DNA of 64,000 nucleotides from Opitutus sp. ER46 (GTDB taxonomy: Bacteria; Verrucomicrobiota; Verrucomicrobiia; Opitutales; Opitutaceae), in assembly GCF_003054705.1 (NCBI RefSeq), contig NZ_QAYX01000011.1:1-64000 (forward strand). The letters are read 5' to 3'. Below the pieces are notes generated by a model, which was not told where the DNA came from, did no database searches, and saw only the letters and a list, made by a program, of their open reading frames with translations. Positions 1 through 10,400 of the stretch are shown here, one piece after another. How positions within the stretch are numbered: the stretch's first letter is position 1; every line of letters begins with the position of its first letter. Both the position numbers and the translations under genes were made by a program.

Positions 1-1
1 T

Positions 2-223
2 CCGAACGGAGTGCGCGTCCAGATCTGGACGGCGTTGTGCGCCTACCTGCTGGTGGCGATCGCTAAGCGCGAAAACGCACTGCCTGGAACTCTCCATCAA
101 GTTCTGCAAGTTATCTCGATCGCCGCCTTGGAGAAAGTGCCTCTCCCTGAGCTGTTTACAAAACTTGATACAACGAACCCATCACTTGATATACCCATCC
201 AACTGGAAATGAACGGGTTCTGA
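2..223 (+). CDS. IS4-family transposase, C-terminal fragment (cut by window start)
   Basis: The frame is open from the first bases of the window to a TGA at 221-223. The pattern VQIWTALCAYLLVAIAKR, followed about 15 residues later by LHQVLQVISIAALEKVPL, is the typical C-terminus of DUF4372-type IS4 transposases, where the segment follows the last catalytic residue. Only about 73 residues are visible, so whether the full transposase is intact cannot be judged. It points towards the Rhs island and may mark the island's edge. A 17-bp copy of the right outer end of the RAYT element (see 2498-3543) lies 19 bp after its stop. The family call rests on a short but characteristic stretch. Confidence 0.7.
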   Translation, partial: PNGVRVQIWTALCAYLLVAIAKRENALPGTLHQVLQVISIAALEKVPLPELFTKLDTTNPSLDIPIQLEMNGF

Positions 224-241
224 TCAGACAGCCGTGGGAAC

Positions 242-258
242 GACCCCTTTTGACTGTC
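242..258. repeat. 17-bp copy of the RAYT element right outer end
   Basis: The sequence at 242-258 (GACCCCTTTTGACTGTC) is identical to 3536-3552, which covers the outer part of the right inverted repeat of the RAYT element plus its flank. It could be a solitary RAYT/REP remnant or a shared target sequence. The left end of the RAYT element does not carry the TTGACTGTC extension. Confidence 0.6.
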
Positions 259-321
259 CAGTGATCTGTGCCGCGTTAGTCATCATCTCGGTGGTCAGGT
301 TGGGCCTCAGCGCCCGCCTGA

Positions 322-366
322 CCACCCCCATGTCAACTTTGACTGTCTTCGCAGTTGAAGGGGTGG
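322..366. other. Imperfect hairpin between convergent genes
   Basis: CCACCCC at 322-328 pairs with GGGGTGG at 360-366, and an inner CAAC (334-337) pairs with GTTG (354-357) with small asymmetric bulges. It lies between the convergent transposase fragment and the 2-TM gene at 438-692. It could act as a bidirectional transcription end, but there is no T-tract, so the role is uncertain. The rest of 224-437 shows no credible gene. Confidence 0.3.
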
Positions 367-437
367 CTCATGGTGTGGACGGGGCGACATTGGTAGGTTC
401 AGGTGTTCGGAAAACGGTCCGTTGCCGGACAGGGCCT

Positions 438-692
438 CTAACGCCTTTCCTGCAGTAGCGCCCAAGCCCGTCGCCCAAGGCGCATACTTACGTTCAAGCA
501 GACGGCCAGCACTGCGAGCATCAGCAATCCGCCAACGCAATACATGATCTTGGCGGAACCGCTGATCGGGAACGAGCAGGCAGCAAACGCAGAGTAGCTC
601 CCCCAGCCTCCCGCAACTGCTGCAAACAATGCCAATAGAGCAAGGAAGCAATGGAACCCTATGCTCAAAATCGCAGGACGTTCTCGAGCCAT
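438..692 (-). CDS. Two-TM mini-protein, putative immunity partner of the orphan Rhs C-terminal domain
   Basis: An 84-residue protein starting at the ATG at 692, two bases below the orphan Rhs stop (TGA-T-ATG). An in-frame TTG at 728 would overlap the Rhs end but has no visible ribosome site. Hydrophobic segments at about residues 9-30 and 48-66 predict two membrane spans, with a basic tail (MRLGRRAWALLQERR). No family is recognised. The mini-protein after the main rhs gene (4140-4400) has the same size, two-TM layout and basic end but no obvious sequence identity. In polymorphic-toxin loci the small gene directly after a variable toxin end usually encodes the cognate immunity protein; this one would sit in the inner membrane, suggesting a membrane-acting toxin. 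The immunity role is inferred from position only. Confidence 0.55.
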   Translation of the reverse strand: MARERPAILSIGFHCFLALLALFAAVAGGWGSYSAFAACSFPISGSAKIMYCVGGLLMLAVLAVCLNVSMRLGRRAWALLQERR

Positions 693-693
693 A

Positions 694-2388
694 TCATTTA
701 CAACCGTTCGCTGCCATTTCCGACTCAAGTTCAGCGACCTTCGCCGTGGCCGCGCGCTGTGTGACCTTTGCCCTCGCTGCGCTCAGGAATGTATTCCCGA
801 GATCCTGCTTAGCCGCGCTAAACTTGTACGCTGCGAGGCTGGCGTTAATTCCAGCCTGCCCGATCGCGACTCCAAGCCCCACGCCAGGCGTGAATGCCGC
901 AAAGCTATAAAAGTCGGCGGCAATATTCCCGGCATCGAGCGGTACATTCGACCACTGCCCTTGAGAAATGTCGTTTCCAAGAGCCCAACCATCGGCGCCA
1001 GCTCCAACTACCGTCGCGACTTTGCCAATGGTGGACCACTTAGCGGCCCGGTTTGGATAGTACGTCATTTCGCCTTGGAGCGATCTGCCTGTACGCTCAA
1101 CCGTCTTTAAGAGGTAATCTGCTCTTGCGCCGGCGCCGAGCGAAGACAAAGCGGATGTAACACTAGTCAAATCTACGGGATCGATCGCGTCGAGCAAACC
1201 ACCGAAGCCGCTGTACTCACCGCCTTGTCCGAACCGTCTGTCGTACTTTGCCTGTGTATTTTGAGCGGCTGCAAGTTGCGCCTTCAGGGTCGCGCAGTCT
1301 GGTTTGTTTGGGGCGTTGCCAGAAATGTCCCCGATCGGACCAACGACGATAATACCCGGGCTCCCAAAGTCATAGTCGTACATATCACCAAGGGAGAAGC
1401 CGATAATTCCGCCGGTCTCAGGTGGCCGCTTAGCCTTAACCTCAAACGGCTTCAGTTTAGTTATTTCATCTTCAGAGCCCATCCCGAGAATGTCTGTCTG
1501 ATTGATCGGGTCGTTTGCCACAAACCCATACAGATTAGGGCCGCCGGCGGCGCCGATGGGGTCGCGGCTGATGAACCGGCCCAGGCTCGGCGAATAATAC
1601 CGCCGGCCGTAATACACCAAGCCCGACTCCTCATCCGTGAACTTCGTCGCGTGCCGGAACGGGTTCGTCGTCGCGTACGTCCCCTCCGCGCGCATCCGCT
1701 CGCCAAACGGGCCGTACTCATAGACCGCCGCCGGGCTGCCGTCGCTGCTCATTAGCGCTGCCACGTTGCCGCCGCCGTCATACGCCGGCAGATACGCCGT
1801 CGCCGTCCCGGTGTGATCGACCATCTGCACCAGCGCTCCGATCCCACCCGTCGCATTCAGCGAACTCGCCAGGTCCAGCCCCCAAACATACGTCCGTTGC
1901 AGCGCGTCGGAGGCATTCACCTCGGCGATGAGGTTCCAGCCCTGATACACGAACCGAAGGTCCTGAATCGCCGTCCAGGTGGTCCCCGACTTGGTCGACA
2001 CCACCTTCCCGATACGGCGACCGAGACTGTCGTACCGGAACTCCAGCCGCCGCGCCGGCAACCCTGCCGCCGCTGCCGCGTCCGTCGTCTTCATCTCGAC
2101 CAACCGATTCTCCGCGTCCCAGGTGTACGCCCAGCGTCCGTCGGACTTCAAATTGCCATCCTCGTCGTAAGTCAGCGTCTCCGTCGCAGGCGGCAAAAAG
2201 GCGGCGACGGTTGTCGTCTGCTTCGTATCTGTCGCGCCCGGTTTGACCGCCTTGATCTGCACATTGGCATCGTAAGCTGGGCCATTGGCGTTGTCCAGAA
2301 ACGCTTCACCGGCCCAATAGGTCTGCTGCCTTCCGGCCAAGATTCCATCGACCAACACCTTGGCCGCTTGGTCGACCGTGCCGTTCAC
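694..2388 (-). CDS. Orphan Rhs tip: core repeat end plus variable C-terminal domain, 5'-truncated
   Basis: The upstream two thirds encode the end of an Rhs/YD-repeat shell and the RHS core (YDSLGRRIGKVV, YYGRRYYSPSLGRFISRDPI, NLYGFVANDP, then DILGM where Rhs proteins usually have DPxGL). They match the main rhs gene almost base for base. After the core the sequence diverges completely into a domain of about 250 residues, Ala/Gly-rich, beginning PDCATLKAQLAAAQ and ending NGCK. There is no native start: homology to the full gene stops at 2487 and an in-frame TGA lies just beyond, so the GTG at 2388 is only the first possible start. This is the classic structure of an orphan rhs-CT cassette, probably silent unless recombined onto the full-length gene. 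No toxin family is recognised in the C-terminal domain; hydrophobic stretches such as FTPGVGLGVAIGQAGINA suggest membrane interaction. Confidence 0.75.
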   Translation of the reverse strand: MNGTVDQAAKVLVDGILAGRQQTYWAGEAFLDNANGPAYDANVQIKAVKPGATDTKQTTTVAAFLPPATETLTYDEDGNLKSDGRWAYTWDAENRLVEMKTTDAAAAAGLPARRLEFRYDSLGRRIGKVVSTKSGTTWTAIQDLRFVYQGWNLIAEVNASDALQRTYVWGLDLASSLNATGGIGALVQMVDHTGTATAYLPAYDGGGNVAALMSSDGSPAAVYEYGPFGERMRAEGTYATTNPFRHATKFTDEESGLVYYGRRYYSPSLGRFISRDPIGAAGGPNLYGFVANDPINQTDILGMGSEDEITKLKPFEVKAKRPPETGGIIGFSLGDMYDYDFGSPGIIVVGPIGDISGNAPNKPDCATLKAQLAAAQNTQAKYDRRFGQGGEYSGFGGLLDAIDPVDLTSVTSALSSLGAGARADYLLKTVERTGRSLQGEMTYYPNRAAKWSTIGKVATVVGAGADGWALGNDISQGQWSNVPLDAGNIAADFYSFAAFTPGVGLGVAIGQAGINASLAAYKFSAAKQDLGNTFLSAARAKVTQRAATAKVAELESEMAANGCK

Positions 2389-2487
2389 GGGCGCATAGTG
2401 ATTCTGCCGCGATTCCGTCTGGTTCAGATCGTTGGGTGTATAGGTCGCGGCAAACGTGGACGAGCCACTGCTGTTGGCGGACGTCCG
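1541..2487 (-). repeat. 947-bp direct repeat, Rhs core copy 1
   Basis: Nearly identical to 5207-6153 (constant offset 3666, no indel seen, a small number of scattered substitutions). The proximal boundary lies just before the last YD-shell segment. The distal boundary is at the GGPNLYGFVANDP motif, after which only short similarity persists. The repeat gives a homologous tract for exchange of the C-terminal cassettes. Confidence 0.9.
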
Positions 2488-2497
2488 AACGGATCAT

Positions 2498-3543
2498 AAG
2501 GGGTCATCCCTTACCTTTTACCTTTCTGAGCCGGAGCAGGAACTCGCCGGCGGGATGATCGGCGTTTCGCGCAAGCCCGACGTGCTTGCTGACGTAGAAT
2601 GCCGAACCCATCTCAAGCTGCTCGGCCAGCCAACCGTTCGGCACGCCCATAGTCTGCCGCAGATGCGTCGCGATCGCGACCTTCCACGCCGCTGACTTCG
2701 AATCGCCGGGCGCACATTGGCATCCGAGCGAGCTGAGACACTGATCCAGCACGACCCGCCAGCGCAGGCTCCGCTCCTCCCGGCAGTCGGCCGCCGTCCA
2801 CGCATGATGGTCTTTCGGCACCAACTGCTCGCGCAGGACGGTTGTCTTGAACTCCTCGGTCCCCAACGCCCAACCCCGCGTCAGATTCACGTAGGCCTGG
2901 TTGCGTCCAGCCGGTCCTTCCGCCGCCTGCCACGCCATGTAGTCGGCGTAGCATCGCCAACCGGCCGGCGTGTCCGCCAAACCTCCAGCCTGCATCAAGA
3001 AATCCGCTACATCCAGATAGGCCGGACGAGCCTTCGGTCGGGCCAGAAAGCGATAGCTCCCGTGGCCGTAGTTCCCGAGCGCCTCCACCGTGATCATGCG
3101 GGCGCGCACGGGATTCAGGTGAATATAGTCACACACCTGTCCCAGGGCGGTCCCCTTCTCCACCAACAGCGCCTTGTATCGTCCCTGGAACAACTGCCCG
3201 TTCTCTCCCCGGTATCGGTTGAACCGATTCGCGTACACGCTTTGCAGCCACTGCATTCCCGCCACCAGGTTCCCCGCCGGCGTTTCGAGCGCCAAATGGA
3301 AGTGATTGCTCATGACCACCCACGCATGCAGCACCCACCCGTACCTCTCCGCCGCCTCCGCCAGGCACGCCTCAAATGCGTCCCGCGCCCCCTCCTCCCG
3401 GAACACCCACGCCCGATAGTTCCCGCGATTGATCACGTGGTACACCGCCCCGGGGTACTCCACCCGCCATTTGCGCGCCATGCCTGCTCTCCGTGCCACT
3501 CTGTCTTCTCCTTATCAAGGTAAAAGGTAAGGGATGACCCCTT
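2498..3543 (-). mobile_element. RAYT (Y1 transposase) element with 27-bp perfect terminal inverted repeats
   Basis: The left end 2498-2524 and right end 3517-3543 are exact reverse complements over 27 bp and enclose one intact Y1_Tnp gene. The stop codon of that gene (2504-2506) lies inside the left inverted repeat. No target duplication is obvious. On the left it begins 11 bp beyond the point where the orphan Rhs core loses homology; on the right it interrupts a small IS66-like reading frame. A 17-bp match to the right outer end is present at 242-258. Confidence 0.85.
2504..3481 (-). CDS. REP-associated tyrosine transposase (RAYT, Y1_Tnp / IS200-like)
   Basis: A 325-residue single-strand DNA transposase. 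The N-terminus MARKWRVEYPGAVYHVINRG is the standard RAYT opening. The HUH motif is in VVMSNHFHLALETP; QGRYKALLVE and YIHLNPVRA are also hallmark RAYT patterns, with the catalytic Tyr in the helix upstream of the latter. The ATG at 3481 is preceded by GGAG at good spacing; an upstream in-frame start at 3499 would only add six residues. The C-terminal third resembles the DnaA-like helix-turn-helix tail found in longer RAYTs (WKVAIATHLRQTMGVPNGWLA). The gene looks intact. RAYTs normally mobilise small palindromes rather than themselves; here the gene sits between 27-bp inverted repeats. Confidence 0.9.
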   Translation of the reverse strand: MARKWRVEYPGAVYHVINRGNYRAWVFREEGARDAFEACLAEAAERYGWVLHAWVVMSNHFHLALETPAGNLVAGMQWLQSVYANRFNRYRGENGQLFQGRYKALLVEKGTALGQVCDYIHLNPVRARMITVEALGNYGHGSYRFLARPKARPAYLDVADFLMQAGGLADTPAGWRCYADYMAWQAAEGPAGRNQAYVNLTRGWALGTEEFKTTVLREQLVPKDHHAWTAADCREERSLRWRVVLDQCLSSLGCQCAPGDSKSAAWKVAIATHLRQTMGVPNGWLAEQLEMGSAFYVSKHVGLARNADHPAGEFLLRLRKVKGKG

Positions 3544-3545
3544 TT

Positions 3546-3669
3546 GACTGTCTCCGCTCGCACGGTACGCGTCGATTAACGCCAGCCGCTGCGCTCGCGG
3601 GATCACTCGCCGACCGCGCCCGTCGCGTTTCTCGCCTGTGTCCACCACCTCCGCTGTGATTGCTCCCAT
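3546..3669 (-). pseudogene. N-terminal fragment of an IS66-type accessory (TnpA-like) protein
   Basis: From the ATG at 3669 the frame reads MGAITAEVVDTGEKRDGRGR, then RVIPRAQRLALIDAYRASG, resembling the N-terminus of small helix-turn-helix accessory proteins of IS66-like elements. The similarity ends where the RAYT element begins, after which the frame continues into transposon sequence. Likely a remnant of an older insertion broken by the RAYT element. Confidence 0.45.
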
Positions 3670-4139
3670 CCGCGGGAGCTTACCGAGACTCGCTGCCGCT
3701 CGCTAGGAGGCACTCCGGCGGACGCTTACGAAGCGACCGGAGCCGCAGGGCGACCAACGGGAGCGGGATTCGCCGACCCGCCGCGCGGCCCAAAGCGCAG
3801 CGACGGCCGCGTCCCTTGCGGCGGTTGAGGCGAGCCCGGCACCCTGCCGGGCGCAGCGGAGGGCCGGGGCTCACCTCGGCGGTCGCGACTGGCGGGAACG
3901 AAGCGCAGCGCAGTGGACGCCTGACGCGACGGCGGGCTCGATGCCCGCCGCGTTCCGCGCGGCATTCTTGCCGCGCACGCCGTCCGCCCGGCCCGACCGC
4001 TACTTTACCGCACGCAGCGACGAAGCCCGGAGCTTGCGGAGGGTGGGCCGAGCGCAGCGACAGCCCATCGCGCAGGAGGACAGCAGATCGCGTGACAGCT
4101 TTGCTGGCGCGCGATGTGCCGCACGGCTCTTAAGGCAGG
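3670..4139. other. GC-rich intergenic stretch without a credible gene
   Basis: This 470-bp stretch between the IS remnant and the main rhs cassette has open frames in several phases, but all translate into Arg/Pro/Ala-rich low-complexity sequence with no recognisable domain. It is much more GC-rich than the neighbouring rhs C-terminal DNA and probably represents degraded insertion or chromosomal flank DNA between the two cassettes. Confidence 0.4.
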
Positions 4140-4400
4140 TTACCTTCCGAAGAACGAACGCGTGACTTTCAATAGAAAGGCAACCGGACCTAAAGCTGCG
4201 CCAACAGTCAGCATCAGCATGAGTGCGACCCTGAAGCCCATTCTCACAAGAATGAGCGCGTTAGGACGCACGCGCCAAGTTTGCGCAAAGAGTTCAACTT
4301 CACGGTAGGTCAGCCAAGCGAACAGTCCTGTAAGCAATGTGAGCCCGACAAGAATCAGCCGCCGCTTTCGCACAGCCGGTGAGCTATTTGCATCCTCCAT
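4140..4400 (-). CDS. Two-TM mini-protein, putative immunity partner of the main Rhs toxin domain
   Basis: An 86-residue protein starting at ATG 4400, 17 nt inside the end of rhs (stop 4384-4386). An AAGGAG ribosome site sits seven bases before the ATG, inside the rhs coding sequence, so translation should be coupled. Hydrophobic segments at about residues 16-34 (LILVGLTLLTGLFAWLTY) and 52-74 predict two membrane spans; the end is basic (LLKVTRSFFGR). No family recognised. Position, size and topology match the partner of the orphan cassette at 438-692, which favours an inner-membrane immunity protein. Other possibilities are a small chaperone or a lysis-type peptide. Confidence 0.6.
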   Translation of the reverse strand: MEDANSSPAVRKRRLILVGLTLLTGLFAWLTYREVELFAQTWRVRPNALILVRMGFRVALMLMLTVGAALGPVAFLLKVTRSFFGR

Positions 4401-7400
4401 CGACAAACTCCTTCTTCCATTGCGCTACGTTCTTTAGGCCGATTATCGCGTTGAGGTTCGCCGCCTGGCCGTTGGCAGCGATGCTGGTGAGATCAGCCAT
4501 CTCTATGTCGTTTTGCGCGCGTTGGGATTCGCCGTCCCACACGAACTTAAAGCCCGAGATCGCCATCTTGAATGCAGGGACTGCTGTCACGAAGTCTGAG
4601 GCCAAGCCGGCCGAACTTTGAATAAAACCCAAGCCATCCCTATTGTATATGGCGCGTCCCACTTGCGCAGCGTCCCAAACGTTATTCACCACGCCAACAG
4701 CGTTAATAACTTTGGCTCCGCCGCCGGAATAAACGCTTGTCAGCGCCTTTCTAGCACCTCTGGCACCTACCGCATCGAGGCCAGCCTTCCCGAGCCGGTA
4801 GCCGCCTTCAGCAAAATTCTCGGCCATGTCAGAGTAAGGCATGCTCTGATCCAGCCCCTCCATCACCGCTCCCATAATTCGATCCGCGATGCTTTCCCGC
4901 GAAACAGTATCAACCATTCCCGCCAAAGTTTTCTGATTGTTGGCAATCTTCGCAGCCAACGTATCGCAATCCTTCTGACTGAGTTTTTTGTTTGGATCAC
5001 CCTTGTTTGGAGCTACCGGAGCACTCGGCCCCAAAGGCGGAGGCTCACCCGGGCCGTATACCCCGTAGTCTGTGTTCCCTAGCTCATCATACGGCGGCCT
5101 TCTATATACATTCGGGCCAGGATCCGACGGCGGATCGTCTTGGGCCATACCCAAATAGTCCGAGCGGTTGACCGGATCGTTGGCCACAAACCCGTACAGA
5201 TTCGGTCCGCCGGCGGCGCCGATGGGGTCGCGGCTGATGAACCGGCCCAGGCTCGGCGAATAATACCGCCGGCCGTAATAAACCAGGCCCGACTCCTCAT
5301 CCGTGAACTTCGTCGCGTGCCGGAACGGGTTCGTCGTCGCGTACGTCCCCTCCGCGCGCATCCGCTCGCCAAACGGGCCGTACTCATAGACCGCCGCCGG
5401 GCTGCCGTCGCTGCTCATCAGCGCCGCCACGTTGCCGCCGCCGTCATACGCCGGCAGATACGCCGTCGCCGTCCCGGTGTGATCGACCATCTGCACCAGC
5501 GCCCCGATCCCACCCGTCGCATTCAGCGAACTCGCCAGGTCCAGCCCCCAAACATACGTCCGTTGCAGCGCGTCGGAGGCATTCACCTCGGCGATGAGGT
5601 TCCAGCCCTGATACACGAAGCGAAGGTCCTGAATTGCCGTCCAAGTGGTACCCGACTTGGTCGACACCACCTTCCCAATACGGCGCCCGAGACTGTCGTA
5701 CCGGAACTCCAGCCGCCGCGCCGGCAGCCCTGCGGCCGCCGCCGCGTCCGTCGTCTTCATCTCGACCAACCGATTCTCCGCATCCCAGGCATACGCCCAG
5801 CGTCCGTCGGACTTCAAATTGCCATCCTCGTCGTAAGTCAGCGTCTCCGTCGCAGGCGGCAAGAAGGCGGCGACGGTTGTCGTCTGCTTCGTATCCGTCG
5901 CGCCCGGTTTGACCGCCTTGATCTGCACATTGGCATCGTAAGCCGGGCCATTGGCGTTGTCCAGAAACGCTTCACCGGCCCAATAGGTTTGCTGCCTTCC
6001 GGCCAAGATTCCATCGACCAATACCTTGGCCGCCTGGTCGACCGTGCCGTTCACGGGCGCGTAGTGATTCTGCCGCGATTCCGTCTGGTTCAGATCGTTG
6101 GGTGTATAGGTCGCGGCAAACGTGGACGAGCCACTGCTGTTGGCGGACGTCCGGTTCCCCGCGTGATCATAATCAAAATCGTAATAGCGGCCGGGCATCG
6201 GCGCCGTCAACGTCGTGACATCCGATCCGAGGTAGCCCGTGGCAGTCGTGAGCTCACTGCGGTTATTGTAACCGTACACGTAGAAGGTGTCGTTCGCGTA
6301 GGAGCTAAAGACTGAGCCAGATTGCTTAGCGGTTTCGCGTCGGAACAGGGCGTCGTAGGTATATTCATACTTGGCTTTCACTACGGTGCCGAACTTCGCG
6401 TCGACGGCGGAGATCACGTCCCGATTCGCCTCATAGCTTCTAGACTGGGCATACCCGAGAGTGGTTTGCTTCACGCCACTCACCAACGAACTGTTTGGGA
6501 CAAACTCGTACTCAAACTCGCGCTGCGTGACCCCCATCTGTGCCGCCGTCAACTTCGACGGATTGCCAGTGACTTCACTATACGTCCACTTACTCAGCAT
6601 GTCACGCCCCAGATTGCCCTCGATGCCCAGCTTGTAGCCATTTGCGCGTCCCGTCACCGTGCCGGCAGTGCCATCCTCATACGTATACGTCATCCAACGA
6701 GTCCCAAAGTACGCCGGCAGCTTCTCGGTCTCAAGCTCGAGGTGCGTGCCATACACCAAGGTTCGTGTCTGAGTGGCAGATCCAGTGTAGATATCCGTCG
6801 CCGTTTCGAGCTGACCCAAGCGGTTGTAGGTGTAACTGACGCTCGGCGTTCCATCGTTGTAGGTGATGTTACTCCGCTCCGCCGTGCCCGGATGGTACTC
6901 GTACGTCGTCGTAACCCTAGCCGCGGTCGTATTCAGCCGCGCCCATTTTCGCCCTTCCACCAGCCCGCGTTCATTATATGTGTAGTCGATCTTTCGACCA
7001 TCATCATCCTCTTGTTGCGTCAGAAGCCCCGACGGACCGTCATATCGATATATGGTGGAATTACCCGTCGGGTTCTCCGGCCACTTCACCGCGGTCCAGC
7101 CCGTCCCCGCCCTGAACGTTGTGAGAAGGGACAATTCGCCGTAGCTATTATAGATTCGCTCCACCGGCAGCACGGCCGCGCCCCACTGCCGCGTCTGCCG
7201 ACCGGCACAGTCATAACCATAATACGCAAACATTCCGTTGGCATCCTTGACCGACTCCACCCGTCCGCCCTTGTCGTAGGTATACGTCGCGACAAGTCGC
7301 GCCGTGCTTTCTGTTTCCGACTTCTTGTCAGTTTCAGTGACAGTCTGCACCAAATCCGTGGCATTCTCTCCGTTCGCCAGATACGTGAAGCTTTTTGTCG

Positions 7401-10400
7401 TGGCGGCCGTGCGCGAATCAACCTGCGCCGTCAGCCGGCCGAGTCCGTCGTACGTGAGGGTCTCCACCCGCCCGTCCGCACTGGACCGCTTAACCACAAG
7501 CCCGTTGCATTGCACCTCAACGCTAGCACTGCTGGCGCCTGGGACGGAGACGGTCGTCGTTCTCCTGCGCTTTCCCGATTCCACCACGACTGACGTATTC
7601 GTCGCGTTCCCATAGGCATCCTTCTCCACCACCTCGGACATCAGCCCCCCGGACCATCCGGTGAGGCGCCGAGACGTTCCTTTCACAAACACCCGGCTAG
7701 TTGCCGAGGTTACTGACGGATATGTCCATTGCTCGCTCACCTCCCACCACGAGTTGCCGATCTTCGCGAACCCCCTGCCGTGATCGGTAATCCGATCCTT
7801 CACATCGGATGAGAGGAGCGTTCCATTGGCCCCGAGATCAATTCCCTCGGATTTCAATTGGCCAATGGAGTCATATTCGAACATCCGGGGTGAGAACCCG
7901 GTGCGCGTAACCTTATCAAGCAAGCCTGTACTCTCGTTGAACACGGACACCTCCACGATGTCTGCTTGCCCGGTGAAGCCCGGCTTTCGCTGTTCAATCG
8001 TTCGTCCGAGCCAATCCGTCGTCGTCTTCTCCCACCGTGCGGAGTCTGCCGTTGCTAAGTGTACGACTTCTGAGATGCCAGTCGTCTCCACAGCATATGA
8101 ATAGTACCGGTCAACCCCGGTGCCGTCATAGACGCACAACGTTTTTCCATCGACCAAGGTATCCGTGATTACGACGCCGCCGCACGGCAATGTCTCCGCC
8201 GTCCGGCTGACTCCGGCCTCTGGAAACGAGTACAGGCTTTTGCGCGACCGCCCATCCGGGAGGACAGTTGTGTCTGGCCGCCCAGCGCCGTCGTAAGTGT
8301 ACGTCGTGGTACGAGAAAGATCGTTTCCGCTCGATTGAGTCTCCGACGCCTTTTGGTTCGACGCTGTATAGTCATACGTCACGACCGACGCCGCAAACGA
8401 TTGATACCCATCCAATGCGTCGAGAGCACTTGTCGTCACTGTGTCCGGTCGGCCAACTGAATCGTAGGTATACGTACGCTCAATGCCAGTCTCGTCCGTA
8501 TCCGAGGTAAGGTAGCGCCCATTCCACGTCCAACTAGCGGCGGCACCCGTGACGTAGCTGATTGACGCCAGTCGAGCGCTGTCTTGCCACTCTCGCGTGG
8601 TGTCTACAATCGGATGCGTCAGGTCCCAATTGACTCCGTCCCAGACATATGTCTTCTCCCGGACGATATTGTCGTCGCTGTCCCGAATGGTTTCATTGAG
8701 TGTGGACTGATTCGCGACCAAGACAATCGATTCGAATGTGATACCATTGGCGGTCGTTACTGCTGTCCCTCCCGTTGACGCACCGATAAGCACCCATGTT
8801 CGGTAGGCGTACCCCGAACCAACGGTGAACGTCCCGTTCGCATAGCTCCCGGATTCGTAGGCGAAACACTGCCGCAATCCCGAAGGGGCAGTAATCGATA
8901 GAGGACGACTAGCTAGCCAGAAGTTATCGTATGGGTAAAACGCCTTGGTTGTGGTCGTCGTGAATGTGCTCGCACCGCTGTAATCCTTTGTCGATTGGGT
9001 ATAGGCATAGTCGTCAAACGTGTAGGTACGCTCACGCTTGGACACCGTGGTATCACCAATCTTAACCTCCTCACTCCCTGGGTAATTTTTGAAGGCTCCC
9101 GTTTCGCCCACATAGTCATAGGTCGTGATTTTGCTGAGCGTCGCTGTTCCCGTACTCCATGGCTCGGTAACTTTGGAAATCTTCCCAAGTCGGAGGGCAT
9201 CACTATAGTAGTCAAACTCTCGATAGAAACCATTAGGGGACATGATCTTCTTGATCTGAAATGCCTTACCTTTGCCGGCGTTATCCGCGTAGTACTCCCA
9301 GGTCGTTGTCAGATCAGGCGCCGTGGCCTCTACATTAGACCAGACTTCCTGCTTCGTGAGATTCTCCACACTGTTTACGGTACTCCAAGTCAGCCGCTCT
9401 TTCGCGATGACAGTGCCGGCATGATTCTTGGTAGCGATCGCGACCTCCCGCGTCGCACCGTTTCGCGTTGCGACGTGCCTCTCAATGCGCTCATCGTCTC
9501 CACTCCCCTCAATTAGAGTCCAAACGTCCGCGGAGGTATCGCGGAATACGAACTTCTGAAACGTCAGATTGCCGTGCTGTACGGTTATTTTGAGGCAGTC
9601 AGCCCCTACCGGGCTGGATGCCGGTAATCCTGTTGTCGCCTTCTCGAGCGTATATGCCGCGTAAGCAGTCGTGCTATACGTGCCAGCACTATCGGTTGCA
9701 TAGAACTTGATCGCATACTTCGTTGCGCCGTCTGCGACAACATCCACTCTCGCTTGGCTGGTCTCTATGCGCTTGCCGCCGGTGATGGCACTCCAACTCC
9801 CGGAACTTAGGCCACTAGCCTCGGGGCCGACATAATCCAACCCACTTGGGGTGAACACCGCACTCGGCAATCCAAAGCCCGCTCCCACTCGTCCGTCGCT
9901 TCGAAGCTGGAGACGCCCAGCCGACTTGCCATTCTTCAATGTACCCAAACCAAGCTCGAAGAGCAGGTCACCCACGGCAAATCGGGTCAACTCACCAGCT
10001 GGGGCCGGATTGAGAGTGGAACGCTCAATGATCTGATAAGTGAAGGATCCCCCCATGCCCACCGCTCCACTGGTCGACCCGCTAATATGAGGCGATTCGC
10101 CTTCCGGAATACCATCGCCGTCCCTATCTACATATGCCACGTAACCGGCTGGCAATTTGAGGGCCAGGTCGAATGTCCCGTAGTCCATCGGGTCCGCGAC
10201 ATCTCCTAAGCCACGCTCGAAGGTGAACGTATATTTCTTGCCGACCAGAAGCCCTACATACATCGAAATCGGCTCGTCGCTCGCAGACACATCCGAACCG
10301 CCAGATTCTGCGGGATGCCGCGCTAAATGCACCTGGCTGGCGCCTATGTGGGTATACAGGTCATAGTTCTTACCTGAGGTGACACCCTCGATCGCAACAT

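Noticed and set aside
2306-2497. ATG-led frame at the 5' edge of the orphan Rhs core
   Set aside because: It is out of frame with the Rhs core and has no recognisable product, so it cannot restore a start for the orphan.
3670-4139. Arg-rich open frames on both strands between the RAYT element and the main rhs cassette
   Set aside because: Overlapping in several phases, low complexity, no start signals or domains.
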